Shown here piece by piece: positions 8,572 to 17,223 of a stretch of 64,000 bases of DNA. Source of the DNA: Candidatus Krumholzibacteriia bacterium (GTDB lineage: Bacteria; Krumholzibacteriota; Krumholzibacteriia; Krumholzibacteriales; Krumholzibacteriaceae); the NCBI GenBank assembly GCA_023131975.1, contig JAGLYV010000077.1, forward strand, positions 40,594 to 104,593, written 5' to 3'. The notes under the pieces are model-generated. The model worked only from the letters and a program-made list of their open reading frames with translations. It was not told the origin of the DNA and did no database searches. Each line of letters starts with the position of its first letter. The stretch's first letter is position 1. The position numbers were made by a program, and so were the translations under genes.

Positions 8572-9906
8572 ATGAAGGATATTATTGTCACTATCGACGG
8601 ACACGCTGGTTCGGGCAAAAGCACGACCGCAGCGCTTCTCGCCGACAGGCTTGGACTGATGTACCTTGATACCGGGGCTATGTACAGAGCTGTTACATAC
8701 GCGGTGATCAGCCGGGGTATCGATCCTGAGGATGAGGAAAAAGTCTCCGGGATCGCAGAAACTATTTCCATCGAGTTGAAGGATTCAGACGGTAGACCTG
8801 TTTTCTTCCTTGACGGAGAGGAAGTAGAGTCAAAGATCAGGACATTGGAAGTCTCCAACGCTGTTTCGCCTGTCAGTCAGCACCGGGGTGTCAGAAAATC
8901 GATGGTCAGGATACAGAGGAAGATCGGGGCCGGAGGAGGGATAGTCGCGGAAGGCCGAGACACGGGAACGACTGTCTTTCCATCTGCTGAAGTCAAGGTG
9001 TTCCTGGAAGCTGATACAGAAGCGAGGGTCGAAAGAAGGGTCGCCCAGATGCGCTCTATGGGAATGGATCCGGATCCTGAAGAGATAAGACGCAATATTG
9101 CTGAAAGGGACAGTATAGACTCCGGCAGGGAACACAGCCCGCTCAGAAAGGCCCCGGGCTCTGTAGTAGTCAATACATCGACGACCACCATAGAGGGACA
9201 GGTCGATATAATAGAAAAAGCAGTCAGGAAAGAATATGAAAGATTGTCGCAACTGCGGATCCAGCGCGGCCAACCTTCGGGATCGCGAAAAGCCCCCATC
9301 TACTGGCGCATTACAGTGGGGGCAGTGTATTGTTTTTTCAGGATCGTATTCGGCCTGAAGGTGTATGGGATGGAGAATCTCTTGTACAGGGAGAATTTCA
9401 TTATTGCATCGAACCACATCTCTTATGCGGATCCTCTGCTGGTCGGTTGCGTCGTGAAGCGGGAAATCTGGTTTATGGCAAAGATAGAGCTGTTTAAAAA
9501 CAGGTTTTTAGGATGGCTGATAAGGAAATACCACGCGTTTCCCGTAAAGCGTGGGGCGGCTGACCGAAAATCTATCAAGGTGATATTCGAAAAACTTGCC
9601 GACGGATATTCGGTCCTGTTGTTTCCTGAGGGTACGAGATCCAGGACAGGGGAAATAGGGAAATTAAAGTCCGGACTTGGCTTTATCGCGATGAGTACTG
9701 GCAAGAGTATCGTTCCGGTCTTTATAAAGGGTGCCGGCATGCTCGGCAGGTGCATGATGCGAAAAGAAAAGCTGGAAGTCCGCATAGGTCGGCCGATAAG
9801 ACTGAATCCTGATTATGTTCCGGAAGACAGAAAATCAGACTACGAAATACTGGCTGGAATGATATCTGAATCCCTGAAGGTGCTTAAAGATGAATCGGAA
9901 GCTTGA
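8572..9906 (+). CDS. cmk-plsC: Fused cytidylate kinase and 1-acylglycerol-3-phosphate acyltransferase
   Basis: One uninterrupted frame of 444 residues joins two enzymes. Residues 1-225 are CMP kinase: P-loop GHAGSGKST, DTGAMYRAVT, and EGRDTGTTVFP, with REHSPLRKAPG near its end. Residues about 240-444 are a PlsC-type acyltransferase: NHISYAD near 281 (the catalytic NHx4D) and FPEGTRS near 351. Cmk phosphorylates CMP, a by-product of phospholipid synthesis from CDP-diacylglycerol; PlsC makes phosphatidic acid from lysophosphatidic acid at the membrane. The separate order cmk-plsC-ispH-rpsA is known, so fusion of neighbours is the simplest origin. It overlaps ispH by 17 bases. Confidence 0.93.
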   Translation: MKDIIVTIDGHAGSGKSTTAALLADRLGLMYLDTGAMYRAVTYAVISRGIDPEDEEKVSGIAETISIELKDSDGRPVFFLDGEEVESKIRTLEVSNAVSPVSQHRGVRKSMVRIQRKIGAGGGIVAEGRDTGTTVFPSAEVKVFLEADTEARVERRVAQMRSMGMDPDPEEIRRNIAERDSIDSGREHSPLRKAPGSVVVNTSTTTIEGQVDIIEKAVRKEYERLSQLRIQRGQPSGSRKAPIYWRITVGAVYCFFRIVFGLKVYGMENLLYRENFIIASNHISYADPLLVGCVVKREIWFMAKIELFKNRFLGWLIRKYHAFPVKRGAADRKSIKVIFEKLADGYSVLLFPEGTRSRTGEIGKLKSGLGFIAMSTGKSIVPVFIKGAGMLGRCMMRKEKLEVRIGRPIRLNPDYVPEDRKSDYEILAGMISESLKVLKDESEA

Positions 9907-10750
9907 AGTCGTCTGTTCTCCTCACACAGGATACTGTTTCGGGGTTAAAAGGGCCATGACACTCATTGAGGAAGGTCTCTCAAAGAATGGACTCCGGATA
10001 TATACCATCGGTGACGTGATACACAATCCCCAGGCCGTTCGGAAGCTCATGGAAAAAGGCGTCATCCCCGTTGATTCAATGGATGAGCTGGGAGCAGGAG
10101 ACACTCTGATAATCAGGGCTCATGGGGTCGATCCTTCGATCAGGGTACAGGCTGAAAAAATGGGGATCAAGCTTATTGATACAACATGCCCCTTCGTGCG
10201 GAAGATACAGGAATATGTCGAAAAAATGTCCATGGAGGCGCGGCAGGTCATAATCATTGGAGATTCAAGTCATCCCGAGGTCAAGGGCATTGCCGGACGA
10301 GCTGAAGGAGGAGTGATCATTATTGATTCTCAATCTGATGCCATGAAAGTCGAAGGAGTCCAACAGGCCGGGGTCGTTATCCAGACCACCTACGCGCGTG
10401 AAAAAGCCATGGGTATAATAGAGATACTTCGCAGGAAGATTCCCGACCTGAGGAGTTATGACACTATATGCCAGGCAACTACACTCAGACGAGAGGCGAC
10501 TCTCGAACTTGCCCGCTCAGTCGATATGATGCTGGTGGTAGGAGGCAAGAGAAGTTCAAATACTAAAAGACTTTACAAGATGTGTATCGATTCAGGGATA
10601 GAGGCAAGATTTATCGAGACATCGAAAGAGATTTTGCCTGAATGGTTCGAAAAGTACAGAAAAATAGGACTCGCGACAGGGACATCGACTCCAGAATGGG
10701 TCGTCAGTGATGTCTTGCAAAGACTTCACGAAATAGCTGCCAGTATCTGA
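9890..10750 (+). CDS. ispH: 4-hydroxy-3-methylbut-2-enyl diphosphate reductase
   Basis: Last enzyme of the MEP isoprenoid pathway, an iron-sulfur protein that makes IPP and DMAPP. The 286-residue product has the three cluster cysteines: GYCFGVKRA (Cys16), DTTCPFV (near 100) and ICQATTLRR (near 194), plus RAHGVDP and the late SSNTKRLY and GTSTPEWV segments. Length is that of the single-domain form; the S1 domains fused to IspH in some Firmicutes are here a separate gene, rpsA, immediately downstream. DMAPP is also the substrate of MiaA encoded at 25059. Confidence 0.96.
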   Translation: MNRKLEVVCSPHTGYCFGVKRAMTLIEEGLSKNGLRIYTIGDVIHNPQAVRKLMEKGVIPVDSMDELGAGDTLIIRAHGVDPSIRVQAEKMGIKLIDTTCPFVRKIQEYVEKMSMEARQVIIIGDSSHPEVKGIAGRAEGGVIIIDSQSDAMKVEGVQQAGVVIQTTYAREKAMGIIEILRRKIPDLRSYDTICQATTLRREATLELARSVDMMLVVGGKRSSNTKRLYKMCIDSGIEARFIETSKEILPEWFEKYRKIGLATGTSTPEWVVSDVLQRLHEIAASI

Positions 10751-10786
10751 CAACTCAAAAGCCCCTCCTGAACAGTCAAAAACCGC

Positions 10787-10815
10787 TTGCGATTCTTTTC
10801 GTAAGGACCTATCAT
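10787..10815 (+). promoter_or_regulatory. Sigma-70 promoter of rpsA
   Basis: TTGCGA (10787-10792), 17 bases, TATCAT (10810-10815) in the 103-base gap between ispH and rpsA. The predicted start near 10822 leaves a leader of about 32 bases carrying AAAGGGG before the ATG. Confidence 0.55.
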
Positions 10816-10853
10816 AACTCTGTTAAAATCCATATGAAAGGGGCGATTAATCG

Positions 10854-12950
10854 ATGCACGAAGAAAAATTCGAGGAAACACAGCAGGGCACCGGAATATC
10901 CGGGACAACCGGTAAGGAGGAGACTGGCGGAACCAAAATCAACTCCACCAAGTATTCCTACCTGGCCATGTTCGAGGCGGTGACTCCCGGGGAAATCGAT
11001 TCCGATTTTGAGGAGGGAGAAGACTGGCTCGAAATCGCGGGAGGTATCCGCACAGAGGCCGATGAACTGAAGGAAGGCAAGATCGTAAAAGGTACTGTCT
11101 ATTCAGTTCACGAGAAAGAGATCATTCTCGACGTCGGATTCAAGAGTGAGGGTACAATTCCCATCAATGAATTCGCCAATTGTACAGAGGTCAAAAAAGG
11201 TGACGTCTTTGACGTTTTTCTTGAGAAGATGGAAAATCAGGACGGACTGATTGTCCTTTCAAAGATGAAAGCCGACTTCCTCAAGGCCTGGAACGAGATC
11301 AAGGAAGCATATGATGACGCAAGTACAGTCAATGCCCTGGTAGACAGAAGGATCAAGGGTGGGCTGGTCGTCAAATTGATGGGAGTCGACGCGTTCCTTC
11401 CGGGATCGCAGATCGCTCTCCGCCAGGTCCCGAATCTTGACGATCTTATCGGCAAGGAACTCGATTGCAAGATCATCAAGCTTAACAAGAGAAGAAGAAA
11501 CATCGTCGTTTCCCGCAGAGTCGTGCTGGAAGCCGAGCGTGAGGAAAACAAGAAGACTCTCCTCGCCGAGATAGAGGTCGGAGAGATTCGCGAAGGTATC
11601 GTAAAGAATATCACCGATTTCGGCGCGTTTGTCGATCTTGGTGGTATCGACGGGCTTCTACACCTGACAGATCTCACATGGGGCAGGGTCAGCCATCCTT
11701 CGGAAGTAGTAGCTATCAGTGACAAGCTGAAGGTCAAGGTCCTTGATTTCGACAAGGAAAGAGAGAGGATCTCCCTCGGCCTCAAGCAGCTCACGCCATA
11801 TCCGTGGGAAGGTGTCGAGGAACGCTATCCAATCGCTAAGAAGATGAGAGGCAAGGTAGTCTCGATCACCGATTACGGTGCTTTCGTTGAACTTGAAAAA
11901 GGCATCGAAGGCCTTATACATATCTCGGAGATGTCCTGGACACGACATGTAAAGCATCCTTCCAAGGTCGTTGCGATCGGCGATACAGTGGAAGCTGTCA
12001 TCCTGAATGTCGACAAGGAACACGAGAAAATATCGCTTGGCCTTAAACAGCTGGAACCGGACCCATGGAAAGCTCTCGAGAGTAAGTACCCGGCCGGAAC
12101 CAGATTGAATGGCAAAGTCAGAAACCTGACTAATTTCGGCGCATTTGTGGAAATCGAAGACGGCATCGATGGCCTCGTTCATATTTCCGACATGTCATGG
12201 GCAAAGAGGATAAGGCACCCGTCGGAAATGGTCCGAAAAGGTGACGAAGTCGAAGTAGTCGTCCTTGAGATCGACAGCTCGAAAAGAAGGATCAGCCTGG
12301 GAATGAAGCAGACGAGAGAAAATCCATGGACGGATCTGGCCAACGAGTTCACTGTCGGCACGGAAACGCCAGGAATTATCTCGAGGATCCTTGACAGGGG
12401 TGCTGTAGTAGAGCTCAGGACTGATGTAGAAGGCTTTGTCCCTCTTTCCCATCTAGGGATCGACGGTATCAAGAAGCCTACCGAGCACTTCGATACGAAT
12501 AACAAACTTCCTCTGAAAGTCATCAAGATGGATCCCCAGAACAAACGCATCGTCCTTAGCGTTAACGCGTTTTTCGAGGGAAAACCCAAGGAAGAGCTGG
12601 ATGAGTTCAGAGAGAAATTCCCGAGAAGAGAGGTCAGTAGTGATTCGGCGGATGATGCTGGAGATATTGCTGAACCATATGATGATGCTTATCAGGAAGA
12701 TGTCGCTGCCGAGAAGGCTCCTGAGCCTGAAGCAGAGACAGTCGAAGAACCTCTGGATGAGGTGAAGACCGACGAGACTCCCGATGCTGAACCTTCCGAA
12801 CCTGCGGTTGAGGAAAAAGCCGTTGAAAAAGAAGTTTCAGAAGAAACAGCCGTCGAAGAAGAAGCTTCAGAAGAAACAACAGACGAAGAAGCAGTTTCAG
12901 AAGAAGCAACAGACGAAAAAGCTGTAGAGGATGAAGAGAAGAAGGATTAG
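10854..12950 (+). CDS. rpsA: 30S ribosomal protein S1 (six S1 domains, acidic tail)
   Basis: 698 residues with six S1 RNA-binding domains at about 74-140, 155-225, 240-312, 325-400, 412-486 and 498-572. Domains 3-5 are the most typical (ITDFGAFVDL, ITDYGAFVEL, LTNFGAFVEI). S1 helps the small subunit capture and unfold mRNA. The C-terminal 105 residues are a Glu/Ala/Asp-rich tail with 10-residue repeats, longer than in E. coli S1 and probably disordered; the N-terminal 70 residues are also non-conserved. AAAGGGG lies 10 bases upstream of ATG 10854. It follows the cmk-plsC and ispH genes, a common order, but seems to have its own promoter. Confidence 0.93.
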   Translation: MHEEKFEETQQGTGISGTTGKEETGGTKINSTKYSYLAMFEAVTPGEIDSDFEEGEDWLEIAGGIRTEADELKEGKIVKGTVYSVHEKEIILDVGFKSEGTIPINEFANCTEVKKGDVFDVFLEKMENQDGLIVLSKMKADFLKAWNEIKEAYDDASTVNALVDRRIKGGLVVKLMGVDAFLPGSQIALRQVPNLDDLIGKELDCKIIKLNKRRRNIVVSRRVVLEAEREENKKTLLAEIEVGEIREGIVKNITDFGAFVDLGGIDGLLHLTDLTWGRVSHPSEVVAISDKLKVKVLDFDKERERISLGLKQLTPYPWEGVEERYPIAKKMRGKVVSITDYGAFVELEKGIEGLIHISEMSWTRHVKHPSKVVAIGDTVEAVILNVDKEHEKISLGLKQLEPDPWKALESKYPAGTRLNGKVRNLTNFGAFVEIEDGIDGLVHISDMSWAKRIRHPSEMVRKGDEVEVVVLEIDSSKRRISLGMKQTRENPWTDLANEFTVGTETPGIISRILDRGAVVELRTDVEGFVPLSHLGIDGIKKPTEHFDTNNKLPLKVIKMDPQNKRIVLSVNAFFEGKPKEELDEFREKFPRREVSSDSADDAGDIAEPYDDAYQEDVAAEKAPEPEAETVEEPLDEVKTDETPDAEPSEPAVEEKAVEKEVSEETAVEEEASEETTDEEAVSEEATDEKAVEDEEKKD
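12825..12944 (+). repeat. 30-base in-frame tandem repeat in the rpsA 3' end
   Basis: Three clear 30-base units (12825-12854, 12855-12884, 12885-12914) and a degenerate fourth encode decapeptides of the type EKEVSEETAV, EEEASEETTD, EEAVSEEATD. The repeats stay in frame, so copy-number change would lengthen or shorten the acidic tail without breaking S1. Confidence 0.8.
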
Positions 12951-12979
12951 GCCAAGTAGTTAAGGCTTGTCTTTTTTAT

Positions 12980-13016
12980 GCGGAGTGAGGGTGGTCTGAA
13001 GCCTTCACTCCGCTTT
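12980..13016 (+). terminator. Rho-independent terminator after rpsA
   Basis: GCGGAGTGAGG (12980-12990) pairs with CCTTCACTCCGC (13002-13013) with one bulged base, followed by a short TTT. The hairpin ends only about 10 bases before the likely mtaB start. Confidence 0.6.
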
Positions 13017-13023
13017 GTATGAT

Positions 13024-14352
13024 ATGTGCAATCTGAGAGGGCACGGTCTGGACATCGAAAAATCATTCTCAATAACGACCCTTGGCTGCAAACTGAATCA
13101 GTTTGAGTCGGAGTGTATCAGGCAGGAACTTATCCGCCTTGGCTGGGAATGCAGGGATTTCGGGACGAAGGTGTCTTTCAGCATTATTAATACATGTACG
13201 GTCACGGGCAAAACGGATTCACGCTGCAGGAATGCGGTACGGAGAGCAAAACGCGCGTCCCCCGAAAATCTTGTGGTGGTCACCGGGTGCTACGCTGAAG
13301 TGACTCCGAAGGCCCTCGAAATGATGAGCGAGGTCGATTTCGTGCTGGGAAACAGCAAAAAGGCTTCCATACCTTTCGAACTTGAAAGACTGGCAGGAAG
13401 TAAATCGGATCTCGCTTTCGAATCATCCCCCGAAAAATTCCTTTACGGTATTGATGATTTCAATAAACATTCGAGGGCATTTATCAAGGTCCAGGAGGGG
13501 TGCGATTCATCCTGCACATACTGCATCATTCCGAGGGCGAGAGGCTCGAGCAGAAGCATTTCCAGGGATGATGTCATCGCACAGGTTGTCAGACTCGAAA
13601 ATAACGGTATCGAAGAGGTAGTCCTGACAGGAATACATATTGGCCGTTATGGATATGATCTCCCAGGTGCGATGAAGCTGGACACTCTCATTTCTGATAT
13701 ATTATCCCATACGGATAAAGTCAGGTTGAGGCTGAGTAGTATAGAGATGAACGAAGTGAGTGACGGCATTCTCTCATTGATGGTATCGAGCGAAAGGCTG
13801 GCTTCTCACCTCCATATCCCATTGCAGAGCGGTGATGAGGATATCCTCAAGGCAATGAACCGACCTTATACAGCAACTGATTTCAGGGCTAAAATAGATA
13901 AAGTGAAGAAGTCATCCATGGATATATCGATCGGTACTGATATAATCACCGGCTTTCCGGGAGAGACAGATAGCAGGTTTCGAAATACGAGGAATTTTCT
14001 CAAGGCTCTGCCTTTTGATTATTTCCATGTCTTCGCTTTTTCGAGAAGGTCCGGGACTCCGGCGGATACCATGAACGATCAGGTATCACCGGAAACAAAA
14101 AAATCGAGGAGCAGGAAACTTATCCGCCTCGGCAAAAAAAAGAAATTCGAATTCATGCGCTCCAGGACCGGGAAAAGGGATGTGGTCCTTGTGCAGAGAA
14201 AAGCAAAGCGTTACTCAAGGTTCTTGACTGGTCTAACAGGGAATTACTGCGAAGTCAGCCTTAAGGCACCTTCTTCGAAATATGGAAAACTCTGTCCGGT
14301 GGATATCACCCATTATTCGCGGGGCAGGCTTTACGGTACATTGAGCGAGTAG
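13024..14352 (+). CDS. mtaB: tRNA t6A37 methylthiotransferase
   Basis: Radical-SAM methylthiotransferase that turns t6A37 into ms2t6A37 in tRNAs reading ANN codons. About 442 residues. N-terminal MTTase domain with three cluster cysteines (TLGCKLNQFESE, INTCTVTG, TGCYAE), radical-SAM motif CDSSCTYCIIPRARG, and a C-terminal TRAM-like region. LGCKLNQ and TCTVT separate it from MiaB, which is encoded next. ATG 13024 is chosen; there is no good ribosome-binding site and the frame could begin a few codons further in. It lies right behind the rpsA terminator and 35 bases before miaB. Confidence 0.9.
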   Translation: MCNLRGHGLDIEKSFSITTLGCKLNQFESECIRQELIRLGWECRDFGTKVSFSIINTCTVTGKTDSRCRNAVRRAKRASPENLVVVTGCYAEVTPKALEMMSEVDFVLGNSKKASIPFELERLAGSKSDLAFESSPEKFLYGIDDFNKHSRAFIKVQEGCDSSCTYCIIPRARGSSRSISRDDVIAQVVRLENNGIEEVVLTGIHIGRYGYDLPGAMKLDTLISDILSHTDKVRLRLSSIEMNEVSDGILSLMVSSERLASHLHIPLQSGDEDILKAMNRPYTATDFRAKIDKVKKSSMDISIGTDIITGFPGETDSRFRNTRNFLKALPFDYFHVFAFSRRSGTPADTMNDQVSPETKKSRSRKLIRLGKKKKFEFMRSRTGKRDVVLVQRKAKRYSRFLTGLTGNYCEVSLKAPSSKYGKLCPVDITHYSRGRLYGTLSE

Positions 14353-14387
14353 AATGTCATTTACAGGGAAGGTCAAAAGTACCTGAT

Positions 14388-15683
14388 ATGATGAAAGCAT
14401 ATTATGAATCTTTCGGCTGTCAGATGAACGCATTTGACACAGAAGTCATCGAATCCATGATGACAGCATCCGGGTTTGAGACCGTACAATCGGCCGAAAT
14501 GGCTGATGTCATAATCGTTAATACCTGCAGTGTGAGAGAAAATGCGGAACAGAGAGCCATTGGTCGACTGAATGATCTTTCGAGGAACAAGGCTGTTCTG
14601 GTGGTATGCGGATGTATGGCACAGAGGATGGGAGACAGCCTTTTTGACAAAGTATCGGGATTGTCCCTGATAGTAGGGCCAGACAACTACCTTGAGCTTG
14701 TATCCGCCGTAATTTCGATTATTGAAGGCGGAGAAAAGAATGTGATCACAGGGCAGGATGGTAAGGCTGCCTATCGCCTGGGATCGACCGGCAGCGAGAA
14801 GGGCGGGAGGGTATCCCGTTTTCTTTCGATTACCCGTGGATGCGAGAACTTCTGTTCCTACTGCATAGTTCCTTATCTCAGAGGCGCCGTGAGGAGCCGG
14901 GATATCGCTCAAATCCTGCGTGAGGTGAAGATCCTCACTGCAGCCGGTACTGAAGAAATCACTCTTCTCGGTCAAAACGTAATGGCCTACAATCGGGACG
15001 GAGTTGATTTCGCAGGTCTCATCCGCCATATCCTTGAAAACTCTGATATCAGGCGATTGAGATTCCTGACCACACATCCCCGAGATGTAAACACGCAGAT
15101 ATTCCAGATAATGAAGGAGGATCCACGGCTGTGTCCTCATATCCATCTTCCATTCCAGGCAGGAAGTAATCGCATACTTTCCATGATGGGAAGAGGATAT
15201 ACCAGGGAACATTATCTTGATATTATCTCTGAAGCACGTGAGATCATGCCCGATCTTGCAATCTCGACAGATATCATAGTCGGATTTCCCTCGGAAACGG
15301 ACTCTGATTTCGAGGAAACGCTTGATATTATAAGGAAGTGCAGATTCGATTCGGCTTTTACATTTAAATATTCACCCAGAGAGGGTACGGAAGCATACAA
15401 AATGGACGATGACGTTTCTTCGGAACTGAAGAAGGAAAGACTGAAAAGGCTGAATAGCCTGGTCCAGAAGATAAGAAAGGACATCCTGGAGTCGAGGATC
15501 GGGCTGATTGATGAAATCCTCCTTGACGCTAGGGTAAAAAAAGGGGAAAATCTTTTCTGGAAAGGTCGAACGCCGCATTTCAGAAATGTTCTCGTAAGTA
15601 GCGACGATCTGAACCAGGGAGAGATTCTGCGAGTCTCTCTCTCAGGGATAAGAAACTTCACTTACCTTGGTGAAGTGGTGTGA
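14388..15683 (+). CDS. miaB: tRNA-2-methylthio-N6-dimethylallyladenosine synthase
   Basis: Radical-SAM enzyme that adds the 2-methylthio group to i6A37, the product of MiaA (encoded at 25059). 431 residues: MTTase domain (ESFGCQMNAFDTE, NTCSVRENAEQR, VCGCMAQR), radical-SAM motif CENFCSYCIVPYLRG, LLGQNVMAYN, HLPFQAGSNRIL, and a C-terminal TRAM domain. RENAEQR and QNVMAY are typical of MiaB rather than MtaB. The two iron-sulfur methylthiotransferases for A37 therefore sit side by side. The stop overlaps a spurious GTG; the next gene starts 15 bases downstream. Confidence 0.95.
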   Translation: MMKAYYESFGCQMNAFDTEVIESMMTASGFETVQSAEMADVIIVNTCSVRENAEQRAIGRLNDLSRNKAVLVVCGCMAQRMGDSLFDKVSGLSLIVGPDNYLELVSAVISIIEGGEKNVITGQDGKAAYRLGSTGSEKGGRVSRFLSITRGCENFCSYCIVPYLRGAVRSRDIAQILREVKILTAAGTEEITLLGQNVMAYNRDGVDFAGLIRHILENSDIRRLRFLTTHPRDVNTQIFQIMKEDPRLCPHIHLPFQAGSNRILSMMGRGYTREHYLDIISEAREIMPDLAISTDIIVGFPSETDSDFEETLDIIRKCRFDSAFTFKYSPREGTEAYKMDDDVSSELKKERLKRLNSLVQKIRKDILESRIGLIDEILLDARVKKGENLFWKGRTPHFRNVLVSSDDLNQGEILRVSLSGIRNFTYLGEVV

Positions 15684-15697
15684 AGGAGGTAAAATTC

Positions 15698-16018
15698 GTG
15701 TGGATCTTTCGTGGTATCATTCTTCTTGTCGGTTTTGTCGGCCTCAGCTGGCTTGGAACGAGAAACGCAGGCACCCGAGTGACATTTCATTTTTTTACAA
15801 AGACATTCGTCGATGTTGAGTTGAATGTCATCATGTTAGTTACTTTTATCTCGGGAATGATTGCATGGGCTATTGGAGCCTGGATCAGGGAGGCTCAACT
15901 CAGGCTGCATCTTGTCAAGGAGAGGAAGCTCAATAAAAAATTAAAAGTAGAGATCTCAGATCTCAGGACTCTTCCGCTCGAGGATGACGAAGTCGTCGAT
16001 TCGGATCCCGTACAATAG
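15698..16018 (+). CDS. lapA: LapA-like inner-membrane protein
   Basis: Small membrane protein of the LapA family (DUF1049). Two hydrophobic segments (IFRGIILLVGFVGLSWLG and VIMLVTFISGMIAWAIGAW) are followed by a short basic coiled-coil and an acidic end. The frame is open from a GTG at 15680, but AAGGAGGT at 15683-15690 clearly serves the GTG at 15698, giving 106 residues. LapA works with LapB, encoded next, in control of lipopolysaccharide synthesis through LpxC turnover in E. coli. The gene is tied to miaB upstream by 14 bases. Confidence 0.82.
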   Translation: MWIFRGIILLVGFVGLSWLGTRNAGTRVTFHFFTKTFVDVELNVIMLVTFISGMIAWAIGAWIREAQLRLHLVKERKLNKKLKVEISDLRTLPLEDDEVVDSDPVQ

Positions 16019-16030
16019 AAAGAATTCATC

Positions 16031-17188
16031 ATGGGAATAGATACTATCAGTTTCAAGGCAATACTCCTTGTTATCCTCTGTATCGCAGCCGTGATTCTGC
16101 TGGTCATGCTTTTTCTTCAGAAAAAAAGAAAACGTAGAACATCCGGGACTGGCTATATAGAAGCTCTTTACGCATTGATCGATGGAGACAGGGATAAAGC
16201 GTTCAAGCTGCTTACGAAAGCAGTCAAAAACGGGGAATCAGATATAGGCGCGTATATACAGCTCGGCAATCTTCTGCGTGAGAGAAAAATGCCGGAGAAG
16301 GCACTTCAGATACACAGGAGCCTTACAGTCAGGCGTGACCTGGGGTATGACGAGGAAAAAGCTGTACAGATCGCTCTGGCGGAAGATCTCTCAGAGATGG
16401 GAAAGATGGATAGAGCGATAGGAGCCCTCAACTCTATTCACAAGCGTAAAAAGGATGTCGATATAGCAAGGACACTTCACCGGCTGTATCACAGGAAGGG
16501 TGATTACGAGAACGCTTTCTCCATGCTGAAAGCCATTTCTAATATTGACCCGGCGACAGGCCCCTGGGAGAGAAGCGCGTATCTCGTCTGTGTAGGAGCA
16601 ATCCTCTATGACATGAACGAGAAAACAGAATCAAGGGCTTATCTGAAAAAGGCACTCAAGGAAGACGGATCGTCCGTACCTGCTCTTTATTTGTCAGCGA
16701 TTGTCGAGGCTGATGGGGGCGACAGTGAGGCTGCCGTGCAGATGTGGCATCGTCTGTTAGTAGAGGATATCACGTTTCTCGAAGAAATACTTCCTGATCT
16801 TCAGAAAGCACTTTTTGAATCGGGGGATTATGAACGTCTCGAACTTCTTCTTGATGATCTTTCTGAAAAGCACCCATCGGATCCATTAGTCAACATCGCT
16901 CTCGCGGACCTCTTCCTGAAAAAGGGAGACACACGAAAAAGCATCTCTGTCCTGCGGGAAGCGAAGCCCTCGGGCGGACTGGCCGACTATCTTAAGGTCA
17001 TTAAGCTTGCGGCCGCCTACCTGGAAACTGGATCGGAGATGGATGCCCGGAAGGTGTTAACCGAGAAAAGGAATTTCCCAAACTCCCGCCTCGCCTACAT
17101 CTGTTCGTCATGTGGAGAGAGATCGACCACCCCTCAACATTACTGCAGGAATTGTTCGAGTCTCAACACTTTCAGAACGGAAGAATAA
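16031..17188 (+). CDS. lapB: LapB-like TPR protein with rubredoxin-type zinc site
   Basis: 385 residues: one N-terminal membrane anchor (ILLVILCIAAVILLVMLF), tetratricopeptide repeats through the middle, and a C-terminal metal knuckle with Cys358, Cys361, Cys372 and Cys375 (CSSCGE and YCRNC). This is the LapB (YciM) layout. In E. coli LapB brings LpxC to the FtsH protease and so balances lipid A and phospholipid supply. The lapA-lapB order is the same as in Proteobacteria, suggesting that the organism has lipopolysaccharide. The gene is 12 bases from lapA. Confidence 0.85.
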   Translation: MGIDTISFKAILLVILCIAAVILLVMLFLQKKRKRRTSGTGYIEALYALIDGDRDKAFKLLTKAVKNGESDIGAYIQLGNLLRERKMPEKALQIHRSLTVRRDLGYDEEKAVQIALAEDLSEMGKMDRAIGALNSIHKRKKDVDIARTLHRLYHRKGDYENAFSMLKAISNIDPATGPWERSAYLVCVGAILYDMNEKTESRAYLKKALKEDGSSVPALYLSAIVEADGGDSEAAVQMWHRLLVEDITFLEEILPDLQKALFESGDYERLELLLDDLSEKHPSDPLVNIALADLFLKKGDTRKSISVLREAKPSGGLADYLKVIKLAAAYLETGSEMDARKVLTEKRNFPNSRLAYICSSCGERSTTPQHYCRNCSSLNTFRTEE

Positions 17189-17223
17189 TCTTTATTATCC
17201 GAAGAATAGCACTTGCTCTGACA

